Below are positions 53,710-64,000 of a DNA stretch of 64,000 nucleotides, piece after piece. The first letter of the stretch is position 1. Every line of letters begins with the position of its first letter. The translations under genes and the position numbers were made by a program. This DNA comes from Branchinecta lynchi. Taxonomy: Eukaryota > Arthropoda > Branchiopoda > Anostraca > Branchinectidae. Where the stretch lies: NCBI GenBank assembly GCA_023053575.1, contig JAKZAP010000014.1, positions 8,432,001 to 8,496,000 of the forward strand, written 5' to 3'. Under the pieces are notes generated by a model. The model was not told the origin of the DNA. It searched no databases and saw only the letters and a program-made list of their open reading frames with translations.

Positions 53710-55120
53710 CACAATCATGTCCAAACAGGATCGTAGAAAGGCGATTCTGTGCAGCTTTGATAGGTAACTGGTGATGAGTCAGGTTAGTCAAGAGTTGCAT
53801 TGCGTTTGAAGGCGATTATAGTGTACGTATGATAGGAAAAGAAAGAGTTTTTATTTGTAACTGGTCATAATATTTTATTTGATTACTAGGTTAGAAAAAA
53901 CAGGATCGGCCGGGTAGGGGCCGTGGTTTCATATCCGGAAGACGTAAATTCTTGCTTGTCTTGCAGATTAGATTCTTGTACTGATTGAACTTGAGGAACA
54001 TCAGAAATAACCTACCTTTAACTCCTCTGTAGATTAAGCTTAGCAGAAAGGATGTTTGGCATATTAAGAGGGGTTTCTCACTTTGGAAAAACCCTGATGT
54101 TTCTGGTGCGGTATAATTATTCTGCGCTGTCAGTGGTTGTCACCAGGTGCTGGAGGTCTGTCAAGGATGTGCATGTCATTCGTGTGGACTTATTTTAAGT
54201 CAGTTGTTTTTATTTCTTATGAAAACCCACCATAGTAGTCAATAAAGAAGTAAAAATGTCATGAACTTCTCACAAGCGAAACTATGTCACCAGTCTTGAA
54301 TAAGGACTTCTTACTAGGTCTATTCATGTCTCGAATAAGGATTTTTTACTAGGTCTATTCAGGGAGGGGATGGGCACCGGGAGTCGGAACTCCTTCATTT
54401 GCGCATTTGACAATGTCTTCAATGGAACATGTAAAAAAAATCCCTCGTTGACTGAAAACTGAAGAAGTGGCGGCCAAAGGGATTTCTGATTAGCAGATAG
54501 GAATTCTGCGTATAACCTATTCATCTAGCCGCCAATGTTCAGATTGTTCTGAACCCTATGTACATTGGAAGTGATCTGAGTGTTAGTGAGCAATCCACTG
54601 CCACAGAGTTGAGCTCACTTGCAGAGACATACTTCTGATGAAGTTATACGAGATGAGAGCATACTCTTGAGTGAGTTCCTCGGTTGTGGTCTGAAAGAGA
54701 TGGCAATTTTGTACAGACACTATACTCGAGCTCAGCATTCTATTTTTCAGCTTTCTTTTTAATTTTTCCCAATTTTTCAGCGAATATTCGGAATTTTCGC
54801 TAGATAAAATGGAGGTATTGAAATTTTACATATAACCGTATCCAAGAATTTCGTTCCTGCGACAACCTCCCAGACGTCACCCATATCCCCCTCCTCCCAC
54901 ATTACACGAATCATGCAACTCCAACCATGTCATGAATTCGGACTGGTAGAGTAAACGATTTTAATATGGGTTACACAGCTGGTCTACAGTCACATGTGTA
55001 ACACCCACAACTAGTACATTCACAGGGTTGCAAGAGCTCGACTCATAAAAGTGTCACAATTGCTGACAAAATTGTGCTTTTTGACACCCCGAATTTTTGG
55101 TGTGAATTCCGCTGCACAAC
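53710..55120. other. Intron 2, no further feature recognised
   Basis: Includes a 34-bp direct duplication (TCTTGAATAAGGACTTCTTA / TCTCGAATAAGGATTTTTTA, each followed by CTAGGTCTATTCA.G) at about 54,293-54,363. No alternative exon convinced me. Confidence 0.35.
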
Positions 55121-55124
55121 GCGT

Positions 55125-55445
55125 AAAATTGGTAAAATCTGAATTTGTAACAACATTTCTCAACTGTTACATGACAGTTTTGTAACAAAATTTAATCGGA
55201 AATTAGCTTTATTTAAGGCTTCGAACTGTTTTTGTGAACAAAATCAAAGTAAAGAACATGTTTTGGCAGTGTTTTGGGGCGGGCAAAATTGGTAAAAACT
55301 GAATTTGTAACAACATTTCTTAACTGTTACATGGCAGTTTTGTAACAAAATTTAATCGTAAATGAGCTTTATTTAAGGCTTCGAACTGTTTTTGTGTACA
55401 AAATCAAAGTATAGAAGATGTTTTGGCAGTGTTTTGGGGGCGGTA
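55125..55445. repeat. 160-bp tandem duplication
   Basis: Two nearly identical units, each with GAATTTGTAACAACATTTCT, AACTGTTACATG.CAGTTTT, AGGCTTCGAACTGTTTTTGT and TGTTTTGGCAGTGTTTTGGG, start 160 bp apart. Confidence 0.85.
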
Positions 55446-55569
55446 ATTTGTCACTTTAGAAAAGTAAATGAAAAAGGGCTTTGCTGACCTAAAAAGTGTC
55501 ATTCGTAAAAAAGGTGTCACTTTCAGAGAAAATGTGTCACGGTGTCACCCAGAGACAAAAAGAACGTGA

Positions 55570-56085
55570 AGTCTTGGCTGGACGTCATTAGCAGCATATT
55601 TTTTTTTACAGTCAGCCTGTTTCTGTGTTTGGTTTTGATGTTAGCCGTGCTTTCATCAAGCTGCATCGCAAACTTTATCGCTAGCATAATTTGCAACCTA
55701 AATGTCAATATCACTTGCAATTTCATTAATTGTTCTTGAAATACTATTGTTTGATACAGGAACAGATTTTACGGCAGTAGGCTAGCTGTTTTTGAATCAA
55801 CATTATTTCACGGCTTTCACTAGCACTAGTAACCAGAGGCGTCACGCACGGGTTGACAACACCCATCCCCCCCAAAAAGGTCGGCCAGACGACTAAAAAG
55901 AAAAGATTCGTTGCGAAGCGCCTCGATTTTTCGTAAAAGCAGTTACTTAAATAAAACAAAATTATGAATAAACTGAACTAAACTGAACTGAACAGATAAA
56001 TCAATTTTGGTTCCTTCACGTACCCCTTGCAAGGGTCTCGCATACCCCTTGGGGTACGCGTACCACCGGTTGGGAACCATTGCAC
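55570..56085. mobile_element. hAT-type element with nested MITE, copy 2
   Basis: Shares TTTGGTTTTGATGTT..CC.TGCTTTCATCAAGC, TCAATATCACTTGCA and GACACAGG-type blocks with 27,692-28,278. It ends CGTACCACCGGTTGGGAACC ATTG, the inverted-repeat end. The left end is lost. The nested AGAGGCGTCAC MITE relative (55,832-55,945) is at the same internal place as in the other copy. Confidence 0.7.
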
Positions 56086-56361
56086 TAGTTAACAGGGGTT
56101 GGCAAATCACTACATTCGTCCCAAGTTTCCTTCAAGATAGCTGTCACACCCGTCTTACAAGCAACACCCCTTCCTTCAAGAGATTATGTATCTTTGAGTA
56201 AAAACTTGTTGTCTGATCCCCTAACTAGATAAACAGTTTAGGGAGGCGGGGAGTGAAGAGGTGGGGTGGGGGGAGGTGAGATGGGGGCGGTGGGTAGGTT
56301 GTGACGAGGAAATCATTTTTCTTTCCTATATTCTTTTTTTCTCTCTCTCTTTCTTTACCTC

Positions 56362-59220
56362 TTTTTATGGCACTTGAGCTTACTCAAGTGCCATATAGCG
56401 ATTGTAATTTCTGTCCGTCAGTCGGTCTGTCGGTCTGTCGGTCCCGGTTTTGCTAGTTCGGGCACTTCCAGATAAGCTAGGACGATGAAGCTTGGCAAGC
56501 ATATCAGGAACTGGACCAGATTAAATTAGAAATTGTCGCTTCCTCGATCCGACCATCTGGAGGGGAGTGGAGGGAGGGGGAATCCGGAAAAAATAGGAAA
56601 AATGAGATATTTTTAGCTTACGAACGGGTGATCGGATCTTAATGAAACTTAATACATGGAAGGACTTCGTGTCTCAGACCCTCCATTTTAAATCCAGACC
56701 GGATCCGGTGACACTGGGGGGAGTTAGAGGGGGAAACCGGAAATCTTGGAAAACACTTAGAGTGGAGGGATCCGAATGAAACTTGGTGGAAAGTACAAGC
56801 AAAAGTCCTAGATACGTGACTGATATAACCGGAACGGATCCGCTCACTTTGGGGGAGTTGGGGGGGGGGGAGAAGTCTGAATTTGTAGTGATCCTGCGAG
56901 TTCCGTCCTTCCTGATGTGCTGGGACGATGGAAATTGACAGGCATGTCTGGGACCCGACCAGCTTAAATAGGAAATCATCAATTCCCCGATTCGACCATC
57001 TGGGGGGGGGGGAGTGGAGGGAGGGTGAAGCCAAAATTTGAGGTATTTTTAGCTTGCGAACGGGTGATCGGATCTTGATGAAAATTGATATTTAGGATGA
57101 CCTCGTGTCTCAGACACCTCACTTTAAATCCGGGCCGGATCCGATGACACTGGGGGGAGTTGGAGGAGGGAACCGGAAATTTTGAGAAACGCTTAAAGTG
57201 GAGGGATCGGGATGAAACTTGGTGGGAAAAACAAGCACAGGTCCTAGAAACGTCATTGACATAACCGGACCGGATCAGGGTACTGTGGGGGAGTTGGGGT
57301 GGGGGTCCGGATTTCTAGCGATCCCGCGAGTTCGGCATACTTCCTGGTGTCCTAGGGCGATGAAACTTGGCAGGTATGTCAAGGATCCGAACAGATTGAC
57401 TTGAGAACAGCCGTTTCCCCGACCCGACCATCGTGGGGGGAGTGGGTGGATGGGGAGTCCGGAATCTAGTGGCGTGCATAACTTTTGAACGGGTGATCGG
57501 ATCTTGATGAAAATTGATATTTAGGATGACCTTGTGTCTCAGACACCTCACTTTAAATCCGGGCTGGATCCGATGACACTGGGGGGAGTTGGAGGAGGTA
57601 ACCGTAAATTTTGAGAAACGCTTAAAGTGGAGGGATCGGGATGAAACTTGGTGGGAAAAACAAGCACAGGTCCTAGACACGTCATTGACATAACCGGACC
57701 GGATCCGATGACACTGGGGGGAGTTGGAGGAGGGAACCGGAAATTTTGAGAAATGCTTAAAGTGGAGGGATCGGGATGAAACTTGGTGGGAAAAACAAGC
57801 ACAGGTCCTCGACACGTCATTGACATAACCGGACCGGATCAGGGCACTGTGGGGGAGTTGGGGTGGGGGTCCGGATTTCTAGCGATCCCGCCAGTTCGGC
57901 ATACTTCCTGATGTCCTAGGGCGATGAAACTTGGCAGGTATGTCAGGGATCCGAACAGATTGACTTGAGAACAGCCGTTTCCCCGACCCGACCATCGTGG
58001 GGGGAGTGGGTGGATGGGGAGTCCGGAATCTAGTGGCGTGCATAACTTTTGAACGGGTGATCGGATTTGAATGAAACTTGTCTGGTGAGCTATCGCCTCG
58101 GACGTTCAGTGTCACGTCCGAGTCGGGTCCGATACCTGTGGGGATGGGGGGGGGGGGGGGGTGTGGAAAACTCAAGAAACTCTAAAAGTAGAGGGATTGG
58201 GACGAAACTTAATGGATGGAACAAGCATTAGGCCTAGATGAAATTGACGGAGCCAGATGGTTTCGGGGCTCTGTGGGGGGAGTTGGAGGGGGTTTCCTGG
58301 AATTCCGGTAGTCGTGAGTTAGAATAGTTCCAGATGTAAAACGACAACGAAACTTTGCAGGCATATTAGCGACCCGAATTATCTTGACTTAAAAACCTGA
58401 CACAACATACCCCCGGAAACTTCCGTTCCTAGATCCGAGCATTTTTGGGGGAGCAAGAGAAGAGAAATATGGACTTCTATAAATTGCGAACGAGTGGTCT
58501 GATTCGAGTGAAACTTCATGGGTGATACGAATCGATGGCCTCGACATGTAAAACATGCGTTCGAACTATATGCGACCACGATTAGGGGAATTGGGGGTGG
58601 GGGGACTTTTGACATGCACAAAAACCAAACGGATGGACCGAATGAGATGCAATTCGACAGTGCCGAGTTTATGCGGCCTAGATTTGTTATTTGGCGTCTG
58701 GGCCGGATTCGGCTAAGGTAAGGGGGGGGGGGGGGGTACTGGAAACTTGCAGATAGGCTATGCTCCAATTTCAGTCAAACTTGATGAGGGAATTAAGAGA
58801 TTGGGCCCGAACCGGCTCCGACTACGTTGGTGGGAAGGGGGGGGGGGTACCGGAACTTTCCAAAAATGCTCAGATTCGAGTGAAACTTGGTAGATGGTAT
58901 AAACGAAGATGCTTTCGGTGGTCGATTTTTTTTTATTCCGAACCAGATTCGGCCACGGTAGGTGGAAATAGAGTGAGTACCGGAAATCGTGTAGCACGTC
59001 TAGGGATAAAACAAATGGATTTATTGGGATGAAAGTTTGAACAGTCATGTGCATTTGCAATCGAGACGATGCCGGAACTGCTCAGAAATGAGTGAAACTA
59101 AATATCCTATTTCTATTTCCGAACCGCCTTTTTGGATGGCGGGTGTATTTTGTGACGTTTTCATCTACTTTCTTGTACAGCCTACTCGTACAAGTGCCAT
59201 ATGAGCTCGTAGCTCTTGTT
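56362..59220 (+). mobile_element. Family B array element, intron 2 copy (expanded)
   Basis: Same ends and orientation as the intron 1 copy and nearly identical over long stretches, but about 550 bp longer. Near 57,480-57,840 extra type 2 and type 3 monomers are inserted, and two type 3 monomers follow each other directly (57,628 and 57,768). This breaks the regular 1-2-3 cycle. The 166-codon minus-strand frame (57,315-57,815) is this array. It sits in a CT-rich stretch. Confidence 0.85.
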
Positions 59221-59221
59221 T

Positions 59222-59960
59222 CTTTTCTTTCTTTGAAAATATATTAGATTAGTTTTTATGTCATTATTTATTGAATAATTTCAAGTTAAAAGGTGGTTAG
59301 AAGATACAGCCACCCACAGGACTTTTGTTTTTTATGTGGTTGTTGAGTTTTTTTGTACAATGTAGTTGTGTTTTTTTGGTGAAGTAAAAAAATATCTGAA
59401 TCTGAATCTGAATCAGATGTTTGATGGTATCCAGTCTCGAATTTACACGACCTCGAACTTGGCCTAAAAAGGTTGAAAGGAAATTTCAATGCAGTCCTAA
59501 CAAGGTCCTAACTGTCAAGAAGGAAACTCTGTGTGATCTAGGACCTGTTTTATACTAGGCAGAAATGTCCTTGTGAAGTTTTCAGGCCAAGCTCGAGGTC
59601 ATATTAGAATCCGACAAGTTAGTCTGATGTTTGATATAGGTTGCTTTTAAGTTGATTGCGTCTGTTCATGTATCTAGTTTAACGGTCTAACAGCTGAACC
59701 GGACCGTGGAATTTAAAAATTGTAGTCTGTTGTTTTTCTTCGTTTTTTTCCCATAATCTTGTCTCTTTCTCCTTTATGTTGTTGATGGGTAATAAAACAT
59801 TACATTAATTCATTCATTGTGCCAAAAGGCTAAAAGTAAATGAATTGACAGGACATTCATTGAACCCGACCAGTTGGTCTGATCCTTGAGAAGTCTGATG
59901 GTAAGTATAGGCATGCGCACCTCCTTAGATTGAGTGAGCCAATCACTAACGCTAGTGTTT
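59222..59960. other. End of intron 2, LINE-type tail
   Basis: Holds a (GAATCT)n run at about 59,397-59,415 and ATAAAACATTACATTAATTC ATTCATTG at about 59,792-59,819, a LINE-like tail. The exon 3 acceptor tract follows. Confidence 0.4.
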
Positions 59961-59967
59961 TTTTCAG

Positions 59968-60209
59968 TGGGAGACCCCATGGGTGGTCCGATGGGGCCTA
60001 TGAATCCCATGATGGGAGGAAATATGGGGGACATGGGAGCTCACAAGCAGCCAAGTACGTTGGATGCGCAGTACATGCAGCAGCAATCGCAGATTTTTGT
60101 GTTCTCAACTCAGCTGGCCAACGAAGCGGCAGAGGCAGTAATGCATGGACAGTGCCCCTCCATCATAGCGTATCACTGCAGCCAACCTGGAACGAAGAAA
60201 TTCTTGGAG
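59968..60209 (+). CDS. BCL9: BCL9/Legless orthologue, exon 3 with HD1 domain
   Basis: This exon identifies the gene. The acceptor is TGTTTTTTTCAG and the donor GTTAGT at 60,210. It enters in phase 1 and leaves in phase 0, encoding the end of codon 161 through residue 241. It starts Met/Gly/Pro-rich (GDPMGGPMGPMNPMMGGN), then YMQQQSQ. From about residue 202 comes homology domain 1: QIFVFSTQLANEAAEAVMHG (202-221), then QCPSIIAYHCSQPGTKKFLE (222-241). HD1 is the helix of BCL9/Legless that binds the Pygopus PHD finger; VFST.LAN.AAEAV.GQ...IIAYH is its hallmark, and the QP.TK.FLE tail is closest to fly Legless as I know it. HD2, which binds beta-catenin, must lie beyond the right edge. Confidence 0.93.
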
Positions 60210-60214
60210 GTTAG

Positions 60215-61080
60215 TAGCATTTTTCGATGTATAGCAATTCTCCTTGGTATGGACGGGATAACGGACATTCTTTTCTTTTAAGAAACGCACTTTATAGGCT
60301 ATTGAGAATTACAATTTTCCGCAATAAAGTTTCACCAATGACTGTTAACCCCATATGATATTATTACCTTAAAAGCCCAAGGGCCGTGGCAATACAAACA
60401 AACTACCACCAAAACTACAAAAAATAATCTCTATGAATCATTGACAGCTAGAGGTATCTACCCACTTTCTTTATTGTAGCATAACAGTCACTCTTAAATA
60501 TTTGCTACATCCATTCCTGATCACACTCATATACTCCAAATATTTCAGTAATATCCCCTTTTTGCGGATCACGCGGTAGCTGTTACTGTGGCTAAGACTG
60601 CCGAGTTATTTAACAGTCTATAACTTTGTCCTTTTAGCCCTTAGAGATTTTATGTTTTGTGTGTGTGTGTAGAAGCTACGCCCCTTGCCCCCCATAATAT
60701 GACGCATCAAAAAGATAAATATATTTCCTCTGTCGCCCACTTTATACCAGTCGGTGACTAGTATTCATTCAGATAGTGGACTAATAGAAAGAGTTTTGCA
60801 TACTAAATATCGTGAAATTTTACTTGAGGGAGTCCTCTTATTCAAGCTTCATGTGGATTGGTCCTGTCGAGAAATATTGGAATGATGGGAGAATTAGTTT
60901 ATTCCATACCCTTCACTTTTCTATTATTCACTCATATATTCTATGTTGTATTAGTGTTGACTGGGAACATATTCTTAAAGGAACTGTCTTATCGATAATA
61001 TTAACGCAACCTACTTCCATAATCACTCCATATATTTCTAAACCTGGAGACCCCGATTTACTACGGTACATTCTAATCCC
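60215..61080. other. Intron 3, LINE/SINE-type tail, otherwise blank
   Basis: At 60,351-60,405 CCTTAAAAGCCCAAGGGCCG next to ATATGATATTATTA matches the tail at 8.6 kb (minus orientation). No exon following HD1 is recognisable in the rest of the window. Confidence 0.4.
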
Positions 61081-61360
61081 CTAACAAAACCACGCCGATT
61101 TTCTCACCTGCCTTGTTTTGCTACCTTCGATGTGTATCACGCTGTCGACGGTTGTCTGCGAGAAATTTTTCCATCAGAAAAAACTGTTATGTAAATTATT
61201 TCCCTGTTTTAGCTATAAGTCAACGGGTCTCGGAAAAGGCTTAAAACAGCCAAAACCGTGGGTTATTTGTTGGAAGTACAGCCTAGTTTTAAAGTATTCA
61301 AAAATTTTAAAACACTGCAAGTTCAAGAGCAAATACTGCGAGGGGTCCTTTAAGTTGTTT
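61081..61360 (+). repeat. Dispersed repeat, copy 2 (first at 50.7 kb)
   Basis: CTAACAAAACCACGCCGATT, TTTTTCCATCAGAAAAAACT, TAAGTCAACGGGTCTCGG and GCGAGGGGTCCTTTAAGTT align with 50,670-50,925 in the same orientation. Confidence 0.7.
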
Positions 61361-61616
61361 GACCGATGTGTGTTTTAGAGAATCATGCGTCCAACACTTC
61401 GACTGGGATTGTTTACCGGGCTAATCGTGGTCCATACATTGATGCGGCCCTGGCTGCTGGGTTACGAGAATTCTACACGTTTGTGTTTACTAATGTATAG
61501 AAAATCAGTTATGTTGAATCGGCAGGGACCTACATGTTTTCTGGTGAGGACTAAATTTGTTTCATCAGTCCATCACCACCAAATCTGATTGGCTAGTAAC
61601 AAAGAGCAAAGACTTG

Positions 61617-61672
61617 AGGGTCCTGGGCCTATCCTGGCTGGTCCTGGGCCTATCCTGGCTGGTCCTGGGCTT
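61617..61672. repeat. 22-bp minisatellite, about 2.5 units
   Basis: GGTCCTGGGCCTATCCTGGC repeats in phase, ending in GGTCCTGGGCTTCATG. Confidence 0.85.
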
Positions 61673-61916
61673 CATGTAAACCGCACAGCAAGGAAAAACC
61701 GTTAGCAGTTTATAACAGTAACTAACAATATTCGCTAATGCGATAGTTGCATGCTTAACCAGGGCTGTCAAAAAATTTATTTGGATCTTTGACTTTCTTC
61801 ATGACAAACCTGTAATTACGCGCAGTTCTGCTGACGTCTTTTCCTCTTTACTGACGTACCTGATCGAATTAGATCAACAGATTATGGAGTCGATGCGCTT
61901 CTCAAGAATGGAAAAG

Positions 61917-62125
61917 CCGGGGGGCTGCCCACTCTCGGTTTCAGTGTACAACAAGTGCCCGGTCGGTGCCGGAACCGGTTACCAAGTCTTAGAACTTCAA
62001 AATCAACATGTCTAGAAGCGGGAAACGACCAATTTATGACCGGCACCGGTGCTCACACCGCTGGTTTTGGTCGGTGCCGGGAAAGGGTGTACAGCAGGTA
62101 CTGGGGAGTGGGTAACCTCTCGCAA
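61917..62125. mobile_element. MITE-like element (GTTGCCCACTCTCG family), best copy
   Basis: Left GGGGGCTGCCCACTCTCGG followed by TTTCAGTGTACAACAAGTGC. Right TGTACAGCAGGTACTGGGGA GTGGGTAACCTCTCG. The terminal inverted repeat is about 35 bp, and the interior palindromes include GGTGCCGG/CCGGCACCGG. About 210 bp, no coding capacity. Confidence 0.75.
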
Positions 62126-62256
62126 AAAGTTGTAAAAAGTTGGACTCATTTATTATTATTTTCGAAAGCATCAGCGGATCTCGCTGTTTTGCATGGTCGT
62201 GGTGGTGGATTAGGGTCAGGTGCGGAGGAGGGTGGCCTATGAGGGTTGGCTACCCC

Positions 62257-64000
62257 TTTTTATGGCACTTGAGCTTACTCAAGTGCCATATAGCGATTGT
62301 AATTTCTGTCCGTCAGTCGGTCTGTCGGTCCCGGTTTTGCTAGTTCGGGCACTTCCAGATAAGCTAGGACGATGAATATTGGCAGGCATATCAGGAACTG
62401 GACCAGATTAAATTAGAAATTGTCGCTTCCCCTATCCGACCATCTGGAGGGGAGTGGAGGGAGGGGGAATCCGGAAAAAATAGGAAAAATTAGATATTTT
62501 TAGCTTACGAACGGGTGATCGGATCTTAATGAAACTTGATATATGGAAGGACTTCGTGTCTCAGACCCTCCCTTTTAAATCCAGACCGGATCCGGTGACA
62601 CTGGGGGGAGTTGGAGGGGGGAAACGGAAATCTTGGAAAACACTTAGAGTGGAGGGATCCGGATGAAACTTGGTGGAAAGTACAAGCAAAAGTCCTAGAT
62701 ACGTGACTGGTATAACCGGAACGGATCCGCTCACTTTGGGGGAGTTGGGGGGGGGGGAGAAGTCCGAATTTGTAGTGATCCCGCGAGTTCCGTACTTCCT
62801 GATGTGCTGGGACGATGGAAATTTACAGGTATGTCTGGGACCCGACCAAATTAAATAGGAAATCGTCAATTCCCCGATTCGACCATCTGGGGGGGGGGGG
62901 GGAGTGGAGGGAGGGTGAAGCAAAAATTTGAGGTATTTTTAGCTTGCGAACGGGTGATCGGATCTTGATGAAAATTGATATTTAGGATGACCTTGTGTCT
63001 CAGACATCTCACTTTAAATCCGGGCCGGATCCGATGACAGGGGGGGGGGAGTTGGAGGAGGGAACCGGAAAATTTGAGAAACGCTTAAAGTGGAGGGATC
63101 GGGATGAAACTTGGTGGGAAAAATAAGCACAGGTCCTAGACACGTCATTGACATAACCGGACCGGATCAGGGCACTGTGGGGGAGTTGGGGTGGGGGTCC
63201 AGATTTCTAGCGATCCCGCGAGTTCGGCATACTTCCTGATGTCCTAGGGCGATGAAACTTGGCTGGTATGTCAGGGATCCGAACAGATTGACTTGAGAAC
63301 AGCCGTTTCCCCGACCCGACCATCGTGGGGGGAGTGGGTGGATGGGGAGTCCGGAATCTAGTGGCGTGCATAACTTTTGAACGGGTGATCGGATTTGAAT
63401 GAAACTTGTCTGGTGAGCTATCGCCTCGGACGTTCAGTGCCAAGTCCGGGTCGGTTCCGATACCTATGGGGATGGGGGGGGGGGTGGGGGTGGAAAACTC
63501 AAGAAACTCTAAAAGCAGAGGGATTGGGACGAAACTTAAGGGATGGAACAAGCATTAGGCCTAGATGAAATTGTCGGAGCCAGATGGTTTCGGGGCTCTG
63601 TGGGGGGAGTTGGAGGGGGTTTCCTGGAATTCCGGTAGTCGTGAGTTAAAATAGTTCCAGATGTAAAACGACAACGAAACTTTGCAGGCATATTAGCGAC
63701 CCGAATTATCTTGACTTAAGAACCTGACACAACATACCCCCGGAAACTTCCGTTCCTAGATCCGAGCATTTTTTGGGGAGCAAGAGAAGAGAAATATGGA
63801 AATTGACTTCTATAAATTACGAGTGGTCTGATTCGAGTGAAACTTCATGGGTGATACGAATCGATGGCCTCGACATGTAAAACATGCGTTCGAACCATAT
63901 GCGACCACGATTAGGGGAATTGGGGGTGGGGGGACGTTTGACATGCACAAAAACCAAACGGATGGACCGAATGAGATGCAAATTCGACAGTGCCGAGTAT
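62257..64000 (+). mobile_element. Family B array element, intron 3 copy (cut by window edge)
   Basis: The same left hairpin, GTCCGTCAGTCGGTCTGTCG and monomer cycle as the intron 1 copy, in the same orientation. The right part is outside the window. The left GTCGGTCTGT run is one unit shorter than in the other two copies. Confidence 0.85.

Noticed and set aside
57315..57815. 166-codon open frame on the minus strand with repeated FHPDPSTLS and PPTPPSV peptides
   Set aside because: The peptide repeats follow the 145-bp monomers of family B. All related minus-strand frames (48.7, 49.3, 56.6, 57.9, 62.6 and 63.2 kb) are the same repeat, not genes.
48338..64000. CRISPR-like array
   Set aside because: The repeats are about 145 bp, diverged and without spacers of constant length. 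The context is eukaryotic introns.

Overview
The window looks like nuclear DNA of an invertebrate animal. Its exons are small, far apart and bounded by GT-AG splice sites with pyrimidine-rich acceptors. Introns and intergenic DNA are packed with short inverted-repeat elements, tandem arrays, poly-G/poly-C runs, degraded CR1-like LINE ends and tRNA-derived SINE heads. There is no sign of a compact bacterial, organellar or viral gene layout. The lineage cannot be fixed from the sequence. The one recognised protein resembles fly Legless more than vertebrate BCL9, which would suit a marine invertebrate.

One gene can be identified with confidence: a BCL9/Legless orthologue, the Wnt co-activator adaptor that links Pygopus to beta-catenin. 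It is on the + strand. Three coding exons (47,869-48,252; 53,045-53,146; 59,968-60,209) join in frame and encode a Gly/Pro/Met/Asn-rich N-terminus with three SUMO-type motifs, then homology domain 1 (HD1), the Pygopus-PHD-binding helix. The gene runs out of the right edge: HD2 (beta-catenin binding) and the rest are not in the window. A possible extra 5' exon (47,270-47,314) and a promoter-like CpG/CCAAT segment (about 47,600-47,670) lie just upstream.

Positions 1-47,200 contain no recognisable gene, only one isolated splice-site-bounded candidate exon (38,197-38,285). The rest is repeats. They include: (i) family A 'array elements' of about 1.1 kb with GGGATCCC-containing ends, a tail with (GACG)n-type repeats and an internal array of about 130-bp monomers (near 5, 13.5, 18, 23.4, 28.6 and 38.9 kb); (ii) older fragments of family B (9.7 and 41.5 kb); (iii) several small terminal-inverted-repeat (MITE-like) families, including hAT-type ones; (iv) CR1-like reverse-transcriptase C-terminal fragments on the minus strand (2.3 and 34.5 kb); (v) local tandem repeats.

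The introns of the BCL9 gene carry the most striking structure. Each of the three visible introns holds one long copy of family B (48.3, 56.4 and 62.3 kb), all in the same orientation. This element has a 12-bp terminal hairpin and an internal higher-order array built from three alternating monomer types of about 145 bp, each with a G-run. Intron 1 also holds a tRNA-headed SINE and a hammerhead-ribozyme-like motif (51,478-51,543), with degenerate relatives elsewhere. The best candidates for something undescribed are family B inside this gene, the relation between families A and B, and the hammerhead-like repeats.
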